NCBI GenBank assembly: GCA_020137815.1
Contig: CM035356.1
Coordinates: forward strand, 6,482,082 to 6,546,081
Direction of reading: 5' to 3'
Source of the DNA: Hormiphora californensis
Lineage: Eukaryota; Ctenophora; Tentaculata; Cydippida; Pleurobrachiidae
Length of the DNA: 64,000 nucleotides
Positions 44,162 to 60,300 of the stretch are shown in pieces; the first letter of the stretch is position 1, and every line of letters starts with the position of its first letter. The translations under genes were made by a program, and so were the position numbers. The notes below the pieces were generated by a model. It saw only the letters and a program-made list of their open reading frames with translations, was not told the DNA's origin and searched no databases.

Positions 44162-45935
44162 ATGGACCACCCCCAATTATTGGGACCCATCCACCACCAC
44201 CACATGGTGGAGCCCATACCCTGGATGGAGCCCATAAAAAAGGAGGATAACCTGCCTGTGGTGGGGGGTCCCCCAGGGGCCCCAAATTACACTCCTACTG
44301 ATTCGTGTAGTGTTGCAGCAGGGGATGTGGGGAGTCTGGAGGACTTTGAGGTGGAGAGGATTATAACGTGAGTTAGATTGTTATACTGATAACTGATAAC
44401 CCCCACCCGTCGGTCCAAGGGTAGATCCTACAACTTTACTCAACCCCTTCCCCCTCTCACACCCAGATATAAGAAATCCATGGGTAGATCCTATTAACTC
44501 CTACCCCCTCCTAGATCTAAAAAGTCCAAGGGTAGATCATACTACTTGATACGCTGGAAGGGATACAACAGTGACGATGATACTTGGGAGCCGGAGGAGA
44601 ACCTGGCAGGGTTTACCATCCTTGATCAGTATAGACGGTTCCATCAGAAACGGAAAAGGTACTTACCATGCAACATATTATATGTATTATATGATCTCCT
44701 GGGACAAAGTTTCATTTTACAGCGCAGTATTCTTTAGTTAGGTTTGAGTCCCCAAATTCCACTAATATTAATCTCTCCTACGCCCTGTTGCTTTCAGGTG
44801 TTCAAGTTCGGATAGCGACCTTGGTGATGTGTCACAGAGTTCTTGCGCTCAAAAGGTGGGTTACATTGAGTCCTCAACTAATACAATCCATTACTAGCGT
44901 CTAACACCCCTGATACCGAGTTATTAACACCCTAACTAACACCCTAACTAACACCCTAACTAACACCTTAACTAACACCTTAACTAACACCTTAACTAAC
45001 ACCCTAACTAACACCCCTGATACCGAGTTATTAACACCCTAACTAACACCCTAACTAACACCCTAACTAACACCCTAACTAACACCCCACCCCCCAGGTA
45101 CCGGCTCACTCCCCCCTCTACACACCAATAACATCAGGAGGTGCCCCCGTGCTACACCCCTCCGGAAACATCGTGCTAGTGCGACGAGGGAGATCCTCGG
45201 GGGTCCCAATAGTCCGTAAACGCCGCTCCACCAAACCCAAAGACTACCATTGCACGGTGTGTGGCAAACAATACTCCACCAAATACACCCTCCAATCACA
45301 CCTACTTAAAGGTGCACAATCACAGCGAGTGCCTGATATGTGAGGACTGTGGGTATTTGGGGGATACCAAGGCTAAACTAGACCGGCACAAGGAGAGATA
45401 TTGTAAGTGGGATGGTAAGGGTAGTACCTCCTCAACCCCTTCCTCCGCCCACCCCACCACCGATGAAATGTTCCATTGTAACAAGGAGGGGTGCTATGCG
45501 CTCTTTAAAACTGAACAACAACTCTGGATGCACCAGTGTAAGGTGGTTAAACGGAACCGAACACGGCTAACAAGCGAGGAGGCTGAGCTAAAGAAGATTC
45601 ACCCCTGTCATCTGTGTGAGAAGAGGTACGCCACAAAGTACACACTAAAGAGTCACATACGGAATGTTCACGATGGTATTGGAAACTACATGTGCACACA
45701 GTGCCCCTTTATAACAGACAATAGGGTGTTATTCGATCAGCATATAGCAACTCATACCGGTGAGAAACGGTTCAAATGTATTCATTGCGATTACGGGACA
45801 ATACAGAAGAACAACCTACTGCAACATGTTTCCAAGTATCATAAGGATGGTAGTAGTGGTAGTGGTGGTGGGAATAATAATAACAATAGTCATGGTTCTG
45901 GTACTGATAACACTGCTAATACTGCTGCTTCTTGA
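44162..45935 (+). CDS. Chromodomain plus C2H2 zinc-finger protein, with an apparent one-base frame break
   Basis: Exons 44162-44367, 44515-44658, 44798-44855 and 45098-45935. The chromodomain is split by the first intron: DFEVERIIT, then [32 protein letters not shown] (written here in two parts by exon). Aromatic residues F, W and Y stand at the positions that form a methyl-lysine cage in HP1/MPP8 chromodomains. Zinc fingers follow: YHCTVCGKQYSTKYTLQSH, a C2HC-like CLICEDCGYLGD finger, and later CHLCEKRY, CTQCPF and CIHCDY fingers joined by HTGEKRFK. The frame of finger 1 runs to a stop at 45341-45343. The frame with all later fingers begins near 45305, so one extra base (probably an A in cttaaagg, about 45308-45312) separates them. 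Without it the sum is 1245 bases, 414 residues. It may be a sequencing error, a null allele or rarely recoding. Expected role: reading H3K9 methylation at specific DNA sites. Confidence 0.78.
44405..44520 (+). repeat. Copies of a 3' splice site and exon start in the chromodomain intron
   Basis: The beginning of exon 44515 (atctaaaaagtccaagggta gatc) is echoed at about 44413-44433 (gtccaagggtagatcctaca) and at 44467-44497 (atataagaaatccatgggta gatcc) behind the acceptor acccag. Using the latter gives Y-K-K-S-M-G-R-S-Y and then TAA in frame. Confidence 0.75.
44928..45090 (+). repeat. 12-bp intronic minisatellite (taacaccctaac)
   Basis: About 13 copies of ctaacaccctaa, with ctaacacctta variants, in the intron before the zinc-finger exon. 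It resembles telomere repeat only by its ccctaa core, and the 12-bp period shows it is a local minisatellite. Confidence 0.9.
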
Positions 45936-46578
45936 AAAGAGAGAGATGTATTGAAGAGATATAATTGAAGAGAGAGTTAAATGAAAGCTGTTAAATTGCA
46001 CGTTAATTGGGCATTGGAGGACAGCTGGTATACTGCTCTATATATATACTGCATTAAACCTAGAGGTGGTGTGTTTGCTTGGGTGCAAGTTGTGTGTCAG
46101 TACATAGCTGACTTCAACAGTGTCAGAGCAATAATGGCTTGAACAGTGATAGCTGAATTGGCTTCAGAGAGCGATGCAATAACAAGCGATGGATAACAAG
46201 TTGAATGGAATAAAATTGAATGGATTTATTAAGACTGTTGAGAAGAGTTAATTAATGAACTTATATATCTAACACTAATTAGTATTATACATTAATTGAT
46301 ATATTATATTTAGTGTCTTTAGTATCTATTTTTTTGTTCCAAAACATTTATTCTGTGATACATTATAATATGTTCAATTTTAATATATTACACCACTTTA
46401 AATATGACTCCTCTCTCCTGCACACCTTTCTCCCACCTTTCTTAAATAATATCAGAATTCGGATAAACATAACCGATAGACAAGTTTTGACACAGATCTA
46501 TAGAGTCCCAATAAAGATCCTCCTGACTGTGTATTTTCAGTAAATTCGCAATACAACCTCTCTCTACCTAGTAGTACT
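45936..46578. other. Intergenic: 3' flank of the chromodomain-finger gene and 5' flank of MPHOSPH8-like gene
   Basis: AT-rich. An AATAAA at 46209-46214, about 275 bases after the stop, is a plausible polyadenylation signal for the upstream gene. No further coding region was seen. Confidence 0.5.
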
Positions 46579-52203
<5,625 letters not shown>

Positions 52204-52972
52204 GAATAATTTGATAGTTTTGTTGTGTATGATTATCAGGGTGTGAACTGCATGTCGTGTTTGCTAGTCGCGAGCGCGCTTGCGAGACAAGTAAACACGT
52301 CAAGGTTCATTAACAAGCATGCTGCTCAGTCATTTTAGATTTAATACACAATGTAAGGATACCATGTAATAGGTGATACTCTTGCCATCACCCTCGTTCA
52401 AGTCCCGTGAAAAACGGAGCAGTACACGCAAACTGATGCCCATTTTCCTCGCGTGACCCCGATTCAGCAGTTTGAGACACCAACTCTTTAGGGGGCCATA
52501 TCTCAGGAACCAGACAAGATAGGAAAAATCGCCGTCTAATGAGGCGTACAGTTTTTAATCTAGTTTATCACTGTACCGGCCGTTTCACTCTCCGACCTAA
52601 AACAAAAATCGCAACCCCACAAAACTTCAAAATAATGAAATTCGCATCTCGCATGTCGTGTTGCATGTCGTGTCATGTTATTGACGCGCTCGCGTTCAAC
52701 TCTCACACAGCAGCTGCAGAACATGGCGGGAAACATCGAGGAGTAGAGAGAGGGTCGGTGCCGAATCAAATATTTCTTGATCTTGATCTACTCCATCTCT
52801 CAGCTATCCTACCCCTCATCAACTCGATCTCTCAGCTACCCTACCCCTCATCTACTCCATCTTTCAGCTACCCTACCCCTCATCTACTCCATCTTTCAGC
52901 TACCCTACCCCTTATCTAGTCCATCTCTCAGCTACCCTACTCCTCATCTACTCCATCTCTCAGCTTCCCTAT

Positions 52973-53049
52973 TAGGGAAGCATAGAGATGGAAACGATTA
53001 GGGGTAGGGAATCCCTATCCATAATCGTTTCCATCTCTATGCTTCCCTA
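52973..53049. repeat. Small palindrome at the inner end of each fold-back arm (mirror at 55707-55783)
   Basis: The string tagggaagcatagagatgga aacgatta meets its complement across gggtagggaatcccta. The same hairpin recurs in the opposite arm. Confidence 0.8.
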
Positions 53050-54312
53050 GCCCTCATCAACTCCATCTTTCAGCTACCCTGCCCCTAATCTAGTCCATCT
53101 CTCCGCTACCCTACTCCTCATCTACTCCATCTCTCAGCTACCCTACCTCCCATTTACTCCATCTCTCAGCTTCCCTACCTCCCATTTACTCCATCTCTCA
53201 GCTTCCCTACCTCCCATTTACTCCATCTTTCAGCTGACCTACCTCCCATTTACTCCATCTCTCAGCTTCCCTACCTCTCATTTACTCCATCTCTCAGCTT
53301 CCCTACCTCCCATTTACTCCATCTCTCAGCTACCCAACCTCCCATTCACTCCATCTCTCAGCTTCCCTACCTCCCATTTACTCCATCTCTCAGCTTCCAT
53401 ACCTCTCATTTAGTACTCCATCTCTCAGCTACCCTACCTCCCATTTACTCCATCTTTCAGCTGACCTACCTCCCATTTACTCCATCTCTCAGCTTCCCTA
53501 CCTCTCATTTACTCCATCTCTCAGCTTCCCTACCTCCCATTTACTCCATATCTCAGCTACCCAACCTCCCATTCACTCCATCTCTCAGCTTCCCTACCTC
53601 CCATTTACTCCATCTCTCAGCTTCCCTACCTCTCATTTAGTACTCCATCTCTCAGCTACCCTACCTCCCATTTACTCCATCTCACAGCTACCTTACCTTC
53701 CATTTACTCCATATCTCAGCTTCCCTTCCTCCCATTTACTCCATCTCTCAGCTTCCCTACCTCCCATTTACTCCATCTCTCAACTTCCCTACCTCCCATT
53801 TACTCAATCTCTCAGCTACCCTACCTCCCATTTACTCCATCTCTCAGCTTCCCTACCTCCCATTTACTCCATCTTTCAGCTTTCCTTCCTCCCATTTACT
53901 CCATCGCTTACCTTCTCTACCTCCCATTTACTCCATCTCTCAGCTTCCCTACCTCCCATTTACTCCATCTCTCATTTATCCTAACATTCCTACCCCTGAG
54001 AGATGGAGTAAATGGGAGGTAGGGAAGCTGAGAGATGGAGTAAATGGGAGGTAGGGAAGCTGAGAGATGGAGTAAATGGGAGGTAGGGTAGCTGAGAGAT
54101 GGAGTAAATGGGAGGAAGGGAAGCTGAGAGATGGAGTAAATGGAAGGTAAGGTAGCTGAGAGATGGAGTAAATGGGAGGTAGGGAAGCTGAGAGATGGAG
54201 TAAATGGGAGGTAGGGAAGCTGAGAGATGGAGTAAATGGGAGGTAGGGTAGCTGAGAGATGGAGTACTAAATGAGAGGTAGGGTAGCTGAGAGATGGAGT
54301 AAGTAAATGAGA

Positions 54313-55675
54313 GGTAGGGAAGCTGAGAAATGGAGTAAATGGGAGGTAGGGAAGCTGAGAGATGGATCAAATGGGAGGTAGGGTAGCTGAGGGATAGAGT
54401 AAATGGGAGGTAGGGAAGCTGAGAGATGGAGTAAATGGAAGGTAGGTAAGCTGAGAGATGGAGTAAATGGGAGGTAGGGTATCTGAGAGATGGAGTAAAT
54501 GGGAGGTAGGGAAGCTGAGATATGGAGTAAATGGGAGGTAGGTAAGCTAAGAGATGGAGTAAATGGGAGGTAGGGAAGCTGAGAGATGGAGTAAATGGGA
54601 GGTAGGGTAGCTGATAGATGGAGTGAATGGGAGGTTGGGTAGCTGAGAGATGGAGTAAATGGGAGGTAGGGAAGCTGAGAGATGGAGTAAATGGGAGGTA
54701 GGGAAGCTGAGAGATGGAGTAAATGGGAGGTAGGTAAGCTGAGAGATGGAGTAAATGGGAGGTAGGGTATCTGAAAGATGGAGTAAATGGCAGTTAGGGA
54801 AGCTGAGATATGGAGTAAATGGGAGGTAGGTAAGCTGAGAGATGGAGTAAATGGGAGGTAGGGAAGCTGAGAGATGGAGTAAATGGGAGGTAGGGTAGCT
54901 GAGAGATAGAGTAAATGGGAGGTAGGGTAGCTGAGAGATGGAGTAGATGAGGAGTAGGGTAGCGGAGAGATGGACTAGATTAGGGGTAGGGTAAATGGGA
55001 GGTAGGGAAGCTGAGAAATGGAGTAAATGGGAGGTAGGGAAGCTGAGAGATGGATCAAATGGGAGGTAGGGTAGCTGAGGGATAGAGTAAATGGGAGGTA
55101 GGGAAGCTGAGAGATGGAGTAAATGGAAGGTAGGTAAGCTGAGAGATGGAGTAAATGGGAGGTAGGGTATCTGAGAGATGGAGTAAATGGGAGGTAGGGA
55201 AGCTGAGATATGGAGTAAATGGGAGGTAGGTAAGCTAAGAGATGGAGTAAATGGGAGGTAGGGAAGCTGAGAGATGGAGTAAATGGGAGGTAGGGTAGCT
55301 GATAGATGGAGTGAATGGGAGGTTGGGTAGCTGAGAGATGGAGTAAATGGGAGGTAGGGAAGCTGAGAGATGGAGTAAATGGGAGGTAGGGAAGCTGAGA
55401 GATGGAGTAAATGGGAGGTAGGTAAGCTGAGAGATGGAGTAAATGGGAGGTAGGGTATCTGAAAGATGGAGTAAATGGCAGTTAGGGAAGCTGAGATATG
55501 GAGTAAATGGGAGGTAGGTAAGCTGAGAGATGGAGTAAATGGGAGGTAGGGAAGCTGAGAGATGGAGTAAATGGGAGGTAGGGTAGCTGAGAGATAGAGT
55601 AAATGGGAGGTAGGGTAGCTGAGAGATGGAGTAGATGAGGAGTAGGGTAGCGGAGAGATGGACTAGATTAGGGGT
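54313..55675. repeat. Direct duplication of about 665 bp within the satellite core of the fold-back element
   Basis: Rare variants recur at offset 688: agctgagaaatgg at 54321 and 55009, and agcggagagatggactagat at 54961 and 55649. The order of satellite variants between them matches. Confidence 0.8.
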
Positions 55676-56524
55676 AGGGTAGCTGAAAGATGGAGTTAAT
55701 GAGGGCTAGGGAAGCATAGAGATGGAAACGATTATGGATAGGGATTCCCTACCCCTAATCGTTTCCATCTCTATGCTTCCCTAATAGGGAAGCTGAGAGA
55801 TGGAGTAGATAAGGAGTAGGGTAGCTGAGAGATGGACTAAATAAGGGGTAGGGTAGCTGAAAGATGGAGTAGATGAGGGGTAGGGTAGCTGAAAGATGGA
55901 GTAGATGAGGGGTAGGGTAGCTGAGAGATCGAGTTGATGAGGGGTAGGATAGCTGAGAGATGGAGTAGATCAAGATCAAGAAATATTTGATTCGGCACCG
56001 ACCCTCTCTCTACTCCTCGATGTTTCCCGCCATGTTCTGCAGCTGCTGTGTGAGAGTTGAACGCGAGCGCGTCAATAACATGACACGACATGCAACACGA
56101 CATGCGAGATGCGAATTTCATTATTTTGAAGTTTTGTGGGGTTGCGATTTTTGTTTTAGGTCGGAGAGTGAAACGGCCGGTACAGTGATAAACTAGATTA
56201 AAAACTGTACGCCTCATTAGACGGCGATTTTTCCTATCTTGTCTGGTTCCTGAGATATGGCCCCCTAAAGAGTTGGTGTCTCAAACTGCTGAATCGGGGT
56301 CACGCGAGGAAAATGGGCATCAGTTTGCGTGTACTGCTCCGTTTTTCACGGGACTTGAACGAGGGTGACGGCAAGAGTCTCACCTATTACATGGTATCCT
56401 TACATTGTGTATTAAATCTAAAATGACTGAGCAGCATGCTTGTTAATGAACCTTGACGTGTTTACTTGTCTCGCAAGCGCGCTCGCGACTAGCAAACACG
56501 ACATGCAGTTCACACCCTGATTAT

Positions 56525-57337
56525 GTATCAACTGCAGAGATGGATGATCAGTGGTGTGCGGCCACCCCAATCAATTACCGTCGAATAAGGAGAGAGCGAA
56601 CCATGTTTTGTTACACACGCACACACGCACACACACACTGCATCGGGCATAACTCGCCCCTCGAAGACGTCCGGCGCACCAACGAAAAACAGGATCCAAT
56701 CGCGCGCGAGTTGGACATGTGCGCGGGCTATATTTGTACGCGCAAAGAACTTACGCGCCGCGTTTTGCTCCGTCTTTGATTTGGAACCGCAATAAGGAAC
56801 CATAATAAAGTTCAAGAGCCTCCAAGAGCACCCAAGAGCGCACCCGATCGAAGAGAGACCACACCTGAGAGCGCACCACACCCAAAAGAGACCACATCCA
56901 AGAGCGCACCACCTCCAAAAGACACCACTTCAAGAGCGCACCACATCAAAGAGAGCTCCCCATCCAGAAGATACCACGCGCAGGGGACACCACGCGCAGA
57001 AGAGACCAGCGCGGCGTTGTATTTGCGCGTGCGGTCTCTTCTGCGCGTGGTGTCCCCTGCGCGCGGTATCTTCTGGATGGGGAGCTCTCTTTGATGTGGT
57101 GCGCTCTTGGAGTGGTGTCTTTTGGAGGTGGTACGCTCTTGGATGGGGTGCGCTCTTGAACTTTATTATGGTTCCTTATTTATTTTGGGTCGAATTTTTT
57201 CGTGTGGAACCAATTTTTAAAAAATGTTTGCCCAATTTCTGAATTTTCCTGTTTTGAGATTTCCAGGCCAAGGATCCTGGACGTCCAAAGTTCGATTGTT
57301 GCATGTAGCTTCCTATTGTTGAAATCATTAAAACTCC
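56525..57337. other. Intergenic region upstream of the aldo-keto reductase, with an inverted repeat
   Basis: GC-rich segment at about 56690-56780, then the inverted repeat 56793-57178, then AT-rich sequence containing the probable promoter and 5' leader. No other gene was seen. Confidence 0.5.
56793..57178. repeat. Inverted repeat built of aagagcgcaccac units
   Basis: The ends are aaggaaccataataaagttc and gaactttattatggttcctt. The arms meet near 57010 around gcgcgtgcggtctcttctgc. The left arm is longer because it has extra units of about 22 bp. It looks like another, smaller fold-back insertion. Confidence 0.8.
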
Positions 57338-60300
57338 ATGGACACTCTCACTGCTCTATTCAGTATGACAAAATTCACGAAACTTGGCAACACCAAACTT
57401 CAGATAAGCAAACTTGGCATCGGTGGTGCTGCATTTAAAGACCATACAGACTCTAAACATGCAAAAGAAGTAGTTGAAACAGCTCTTAAAAATGGTAGGC
57501 TCATTTTCCTTTTACTCGATAGACCAAAATTTCGGAAATCGGCCCTAAATAATTTTTTAAAAAAACTTCGTTCTCTGCAGGTATAAACTACATTGACACC
57601 TCGCCATGGTACAATAACAGCGAGCGCCTACTTGGAGAGGTTCTTAGTCATGTTAATCGGAACAAATATATCATCAGTAGCAAGTGTGGCCGGTTTTACA
57701 GTGACGACATTTTGGAATGGTAAGAGTAAGGGTATTTTATATTCAGATGAGAACTCATATCATAGCGCTGGCAAGCGCCCGGGGCCCAATCCTCCCTCCC
57801 CCAACCATCCTTCCCTAAAAATGTCCACTTTCCAAGCATTCTTGCTTCCAGTGAATGGAAAATCGAAATTGCGAAAAAAAAAATTTTTGAGTTTTTTGAA
57901 AATTTTTGAAAATTTTGACAGCGCTACTACAGGGTGTCCCATATATTCTGTGGGTCGGTTGGCGAGCTGTCACGCAAAAACGGTGATAGTTGTGTGAAAA
58001 CAAACTACGGGAGTGTGCTGGATTAATTCCTTCCTAACTGATGGCTTTGTTTTTAAATTAAATTTCAAAAGTTCATTTTTCATGAATGAACATTCCTGTC
58101 ATTCATTCGTGAATTCTGAAATATTGTTTACCTTGAGTAAAAAACTTTTCTTTGGCTCGAAATTATCTTTCCAATGAGCACCATAAAAATCAAATTGAAG
58201 CACCGGATCGCATGGCAGGTGAGAAAATGCAAATGCATGATTTTGGCCATTCCTGCGACTTTCAATCAGCTGTATCACCGCTACTTTCAGTCCAATCCTT
58301 TTAAAAGTTTGGGTGAACATTGGTGAAGATAAGATCTTTGCTCACAAGAAAAATCAAGGTCAAAACTCAAAGTTCATTTTTCATTTTTGGTAGTTCATTC
58401 CACTCATTCAGGAACAAACATCCCTAAAGTGACGAAAAGGTTTGGGTTTTGTTTGGCCCATGTCCTGAAACGACAGAGAGGTGTAAAAACGTGTTTCCGA
58501 GCTAGTTAGTGGGTGTCCATGTGATCATTATGATATCTGACACCTTCGCTGAGCCATAATTAAGAGATTTTCTCAAATTCAAACATGGGATACGAGTATT
58601 CTGCGATTGGTATCGTGCACCAATAACAAGAGATCCCATAGCACCTCAAAAATTATGATTAGCTAAATGAAATGAGTTGATTTACGATTGAAAAGATTAA
58701 AACCAATGTAAAGTCGGACTAAACGAACATTTTCAAGCGTGAATCAACTCATTTCATTTAGCTAATCATAATTTTTGAGGTGCTATGGGATCTCTTGTTA
58801 TTGGTGCATGATACCAATCGCAGAATACTCGTATCCCATGTTTGAATTTGAGAAAATCTCTTAATTATGGCTCAGCAAAGGTGTCAGATATCATAATGAT
58901 CACATGGACACCCACTAACTAGCCCGGAAACACGTTTTTACACCTCTCTGTCGTTTCAGGACATGGGCCAAACAAAACCCAAACCTTTTCGTCACTTTAG
59001 GGATGTTTGTTCCTGAATGAGTGGAATGAACTACCAAAAATGAAAAATGAACTTTGAGTTTTGACCTTGATTTTTCTTGTGAGCAAAGATCTTATCTTCA
59101 CCTATGTTCACCCAAACTTTTAAAAGGATTGGACTGAAAGTAGCGGTGATACAGCTGATTGAAAGTCGCAGGAATGGCCAAAATCATGCATTTGCATTTT
59201 CTCACCTGCCATGCGATCCGGTGCTTCAATTTGATTTTTATGGTGCTCATTTGAAAGATAATTTCGAGCCAAAGAAAAGTTTTTTACTCAAGGTAAACAA
59301 TATTTCAGAATTCACGAATGAATGACAGGAATGTTCATTCATGAAAAATGAACTTTTGAAATTTAATTTAAAAACAAAGCCATCAGTTAGGAAGGAATTA
59401 ATCCAGCACACTCCCGTAGTTTGTTTTCACACAACTATCACCGTTTTTGCGTGACAGCTCGCCAACCGACCCACAGAATATATGGGACACCCTTATACTT
59501 ATTGTCTGAAATCGGCAATTTCAACTTTGTTTTAGACAACCTTCCCGTTGTCCTACGAACTTGCCGCTTGGTAGTTCGTGTTGCCTTGACACCTAGAGCA
59601 CACGTTCAAAATTTCATGCATTACGAACCACCGTAAAATAACGACTTTTTTGCGTAGTTAATAGAGGCCAGAGTTTTAAAGCTATCACCATGAAACTTTG
59701 GGAGTCGGTAGGTCTAGTGGTGTACCTTGTATTAAAGCTTGGACAGAGAAAACGGACAGTCATAACAAAAGTTATGACTGTCTTAAGTTTTCTTTGGCGT
59801 CTAAGACAGCCTTCCGGTCGTTCTACGAATACGCCGCTTGGTACGTAATGTTGTCTCGACATCTTGAACACACGATCAAAATTTTAAGCAAATCCGAGTT
59901 ACGGTTCTTCAGTTACGTGCATCTGACTGTATTAAGATTTAAGACGATTTTCAAAAAAACCTAGAAAAGAGCAAATTAAACTATAAATCATGATTTTATC
60001 ACATATATTTTGCCAACGTAGGTCAACTGCTGTATTTTAAGATATAATTGGAAGTCATATCTAGATTTATGACTGTCTTAAATTTAAGACGATTTTAAAA
60101 ACGCCTAGAAAGAAGCGTTTCAGAGTCTAAATTAACATTAAATCAGATTTATTTTATAAAATAAGGTTTACTGCCGCATTTTCAGTTATAATTGTTAGTC
60201 ATATCTAGAGTTATGACTGTCTTAAATATAAGACGATTTAAAAAAAAAACGAGAAAAGAGAGAATTAGCATCTAGAACCTGATTGTATCAGATATATTTG

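Larger units (their letters stand above)
52237..56519. mobile_element. 4.3-kb fold-back element with 813-bp inverted arms and satellite core
   Basis: The left arm 52237-53049 starts cagggtgtgaactgcatgtc. The right arm 55707-56519 is its complement at constant sum of coordinates (108756), so the arms align without indels and only a few substitutions. Five-base direct repeats attat (52232-52236 and 56520-56524) flank it. Between the arms lie hundreds of bases of a 30-bp satellite (ctcagcttccctacctccca tttactccatct) in one orientation to about 53990 and in the other orientation afterwards. The 126-codon frames in both arms (52539-52919 and its mirror 55837-56217) are copies of one sequence with no recognisable transposase motif. 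The structure matches fold-back elements, non-autonomous here. Confidence 0.85.

Noticed and set aside
44928-45090. Telomere-like tract
   Set aside because: The unit is 12 bp (taacaccctaac) inside an intron, not a pure ccctaa array. It is a local minisatellite.
54000-55700. CRISPR-like array
   Set aside because: The repeats are contiguous 30-bp satellite units with no unique spacers, in an animal genome and within an inverted-repeat element.
52539-56217. Mirrored 126-codon frames in the fold-back arms as a transposase gene
   Set aside because: No DDE, RNase-H or zinc-finger motif is visible, and the frame runs into satellite repeats. It is identical in both arms because the arms are copies.
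58099-59325. Mirrored 73-codon frames in the AKR intron palindrome
   Set aside because: They are one sequence present in both arms, with no known motif and too short to be a transposase.
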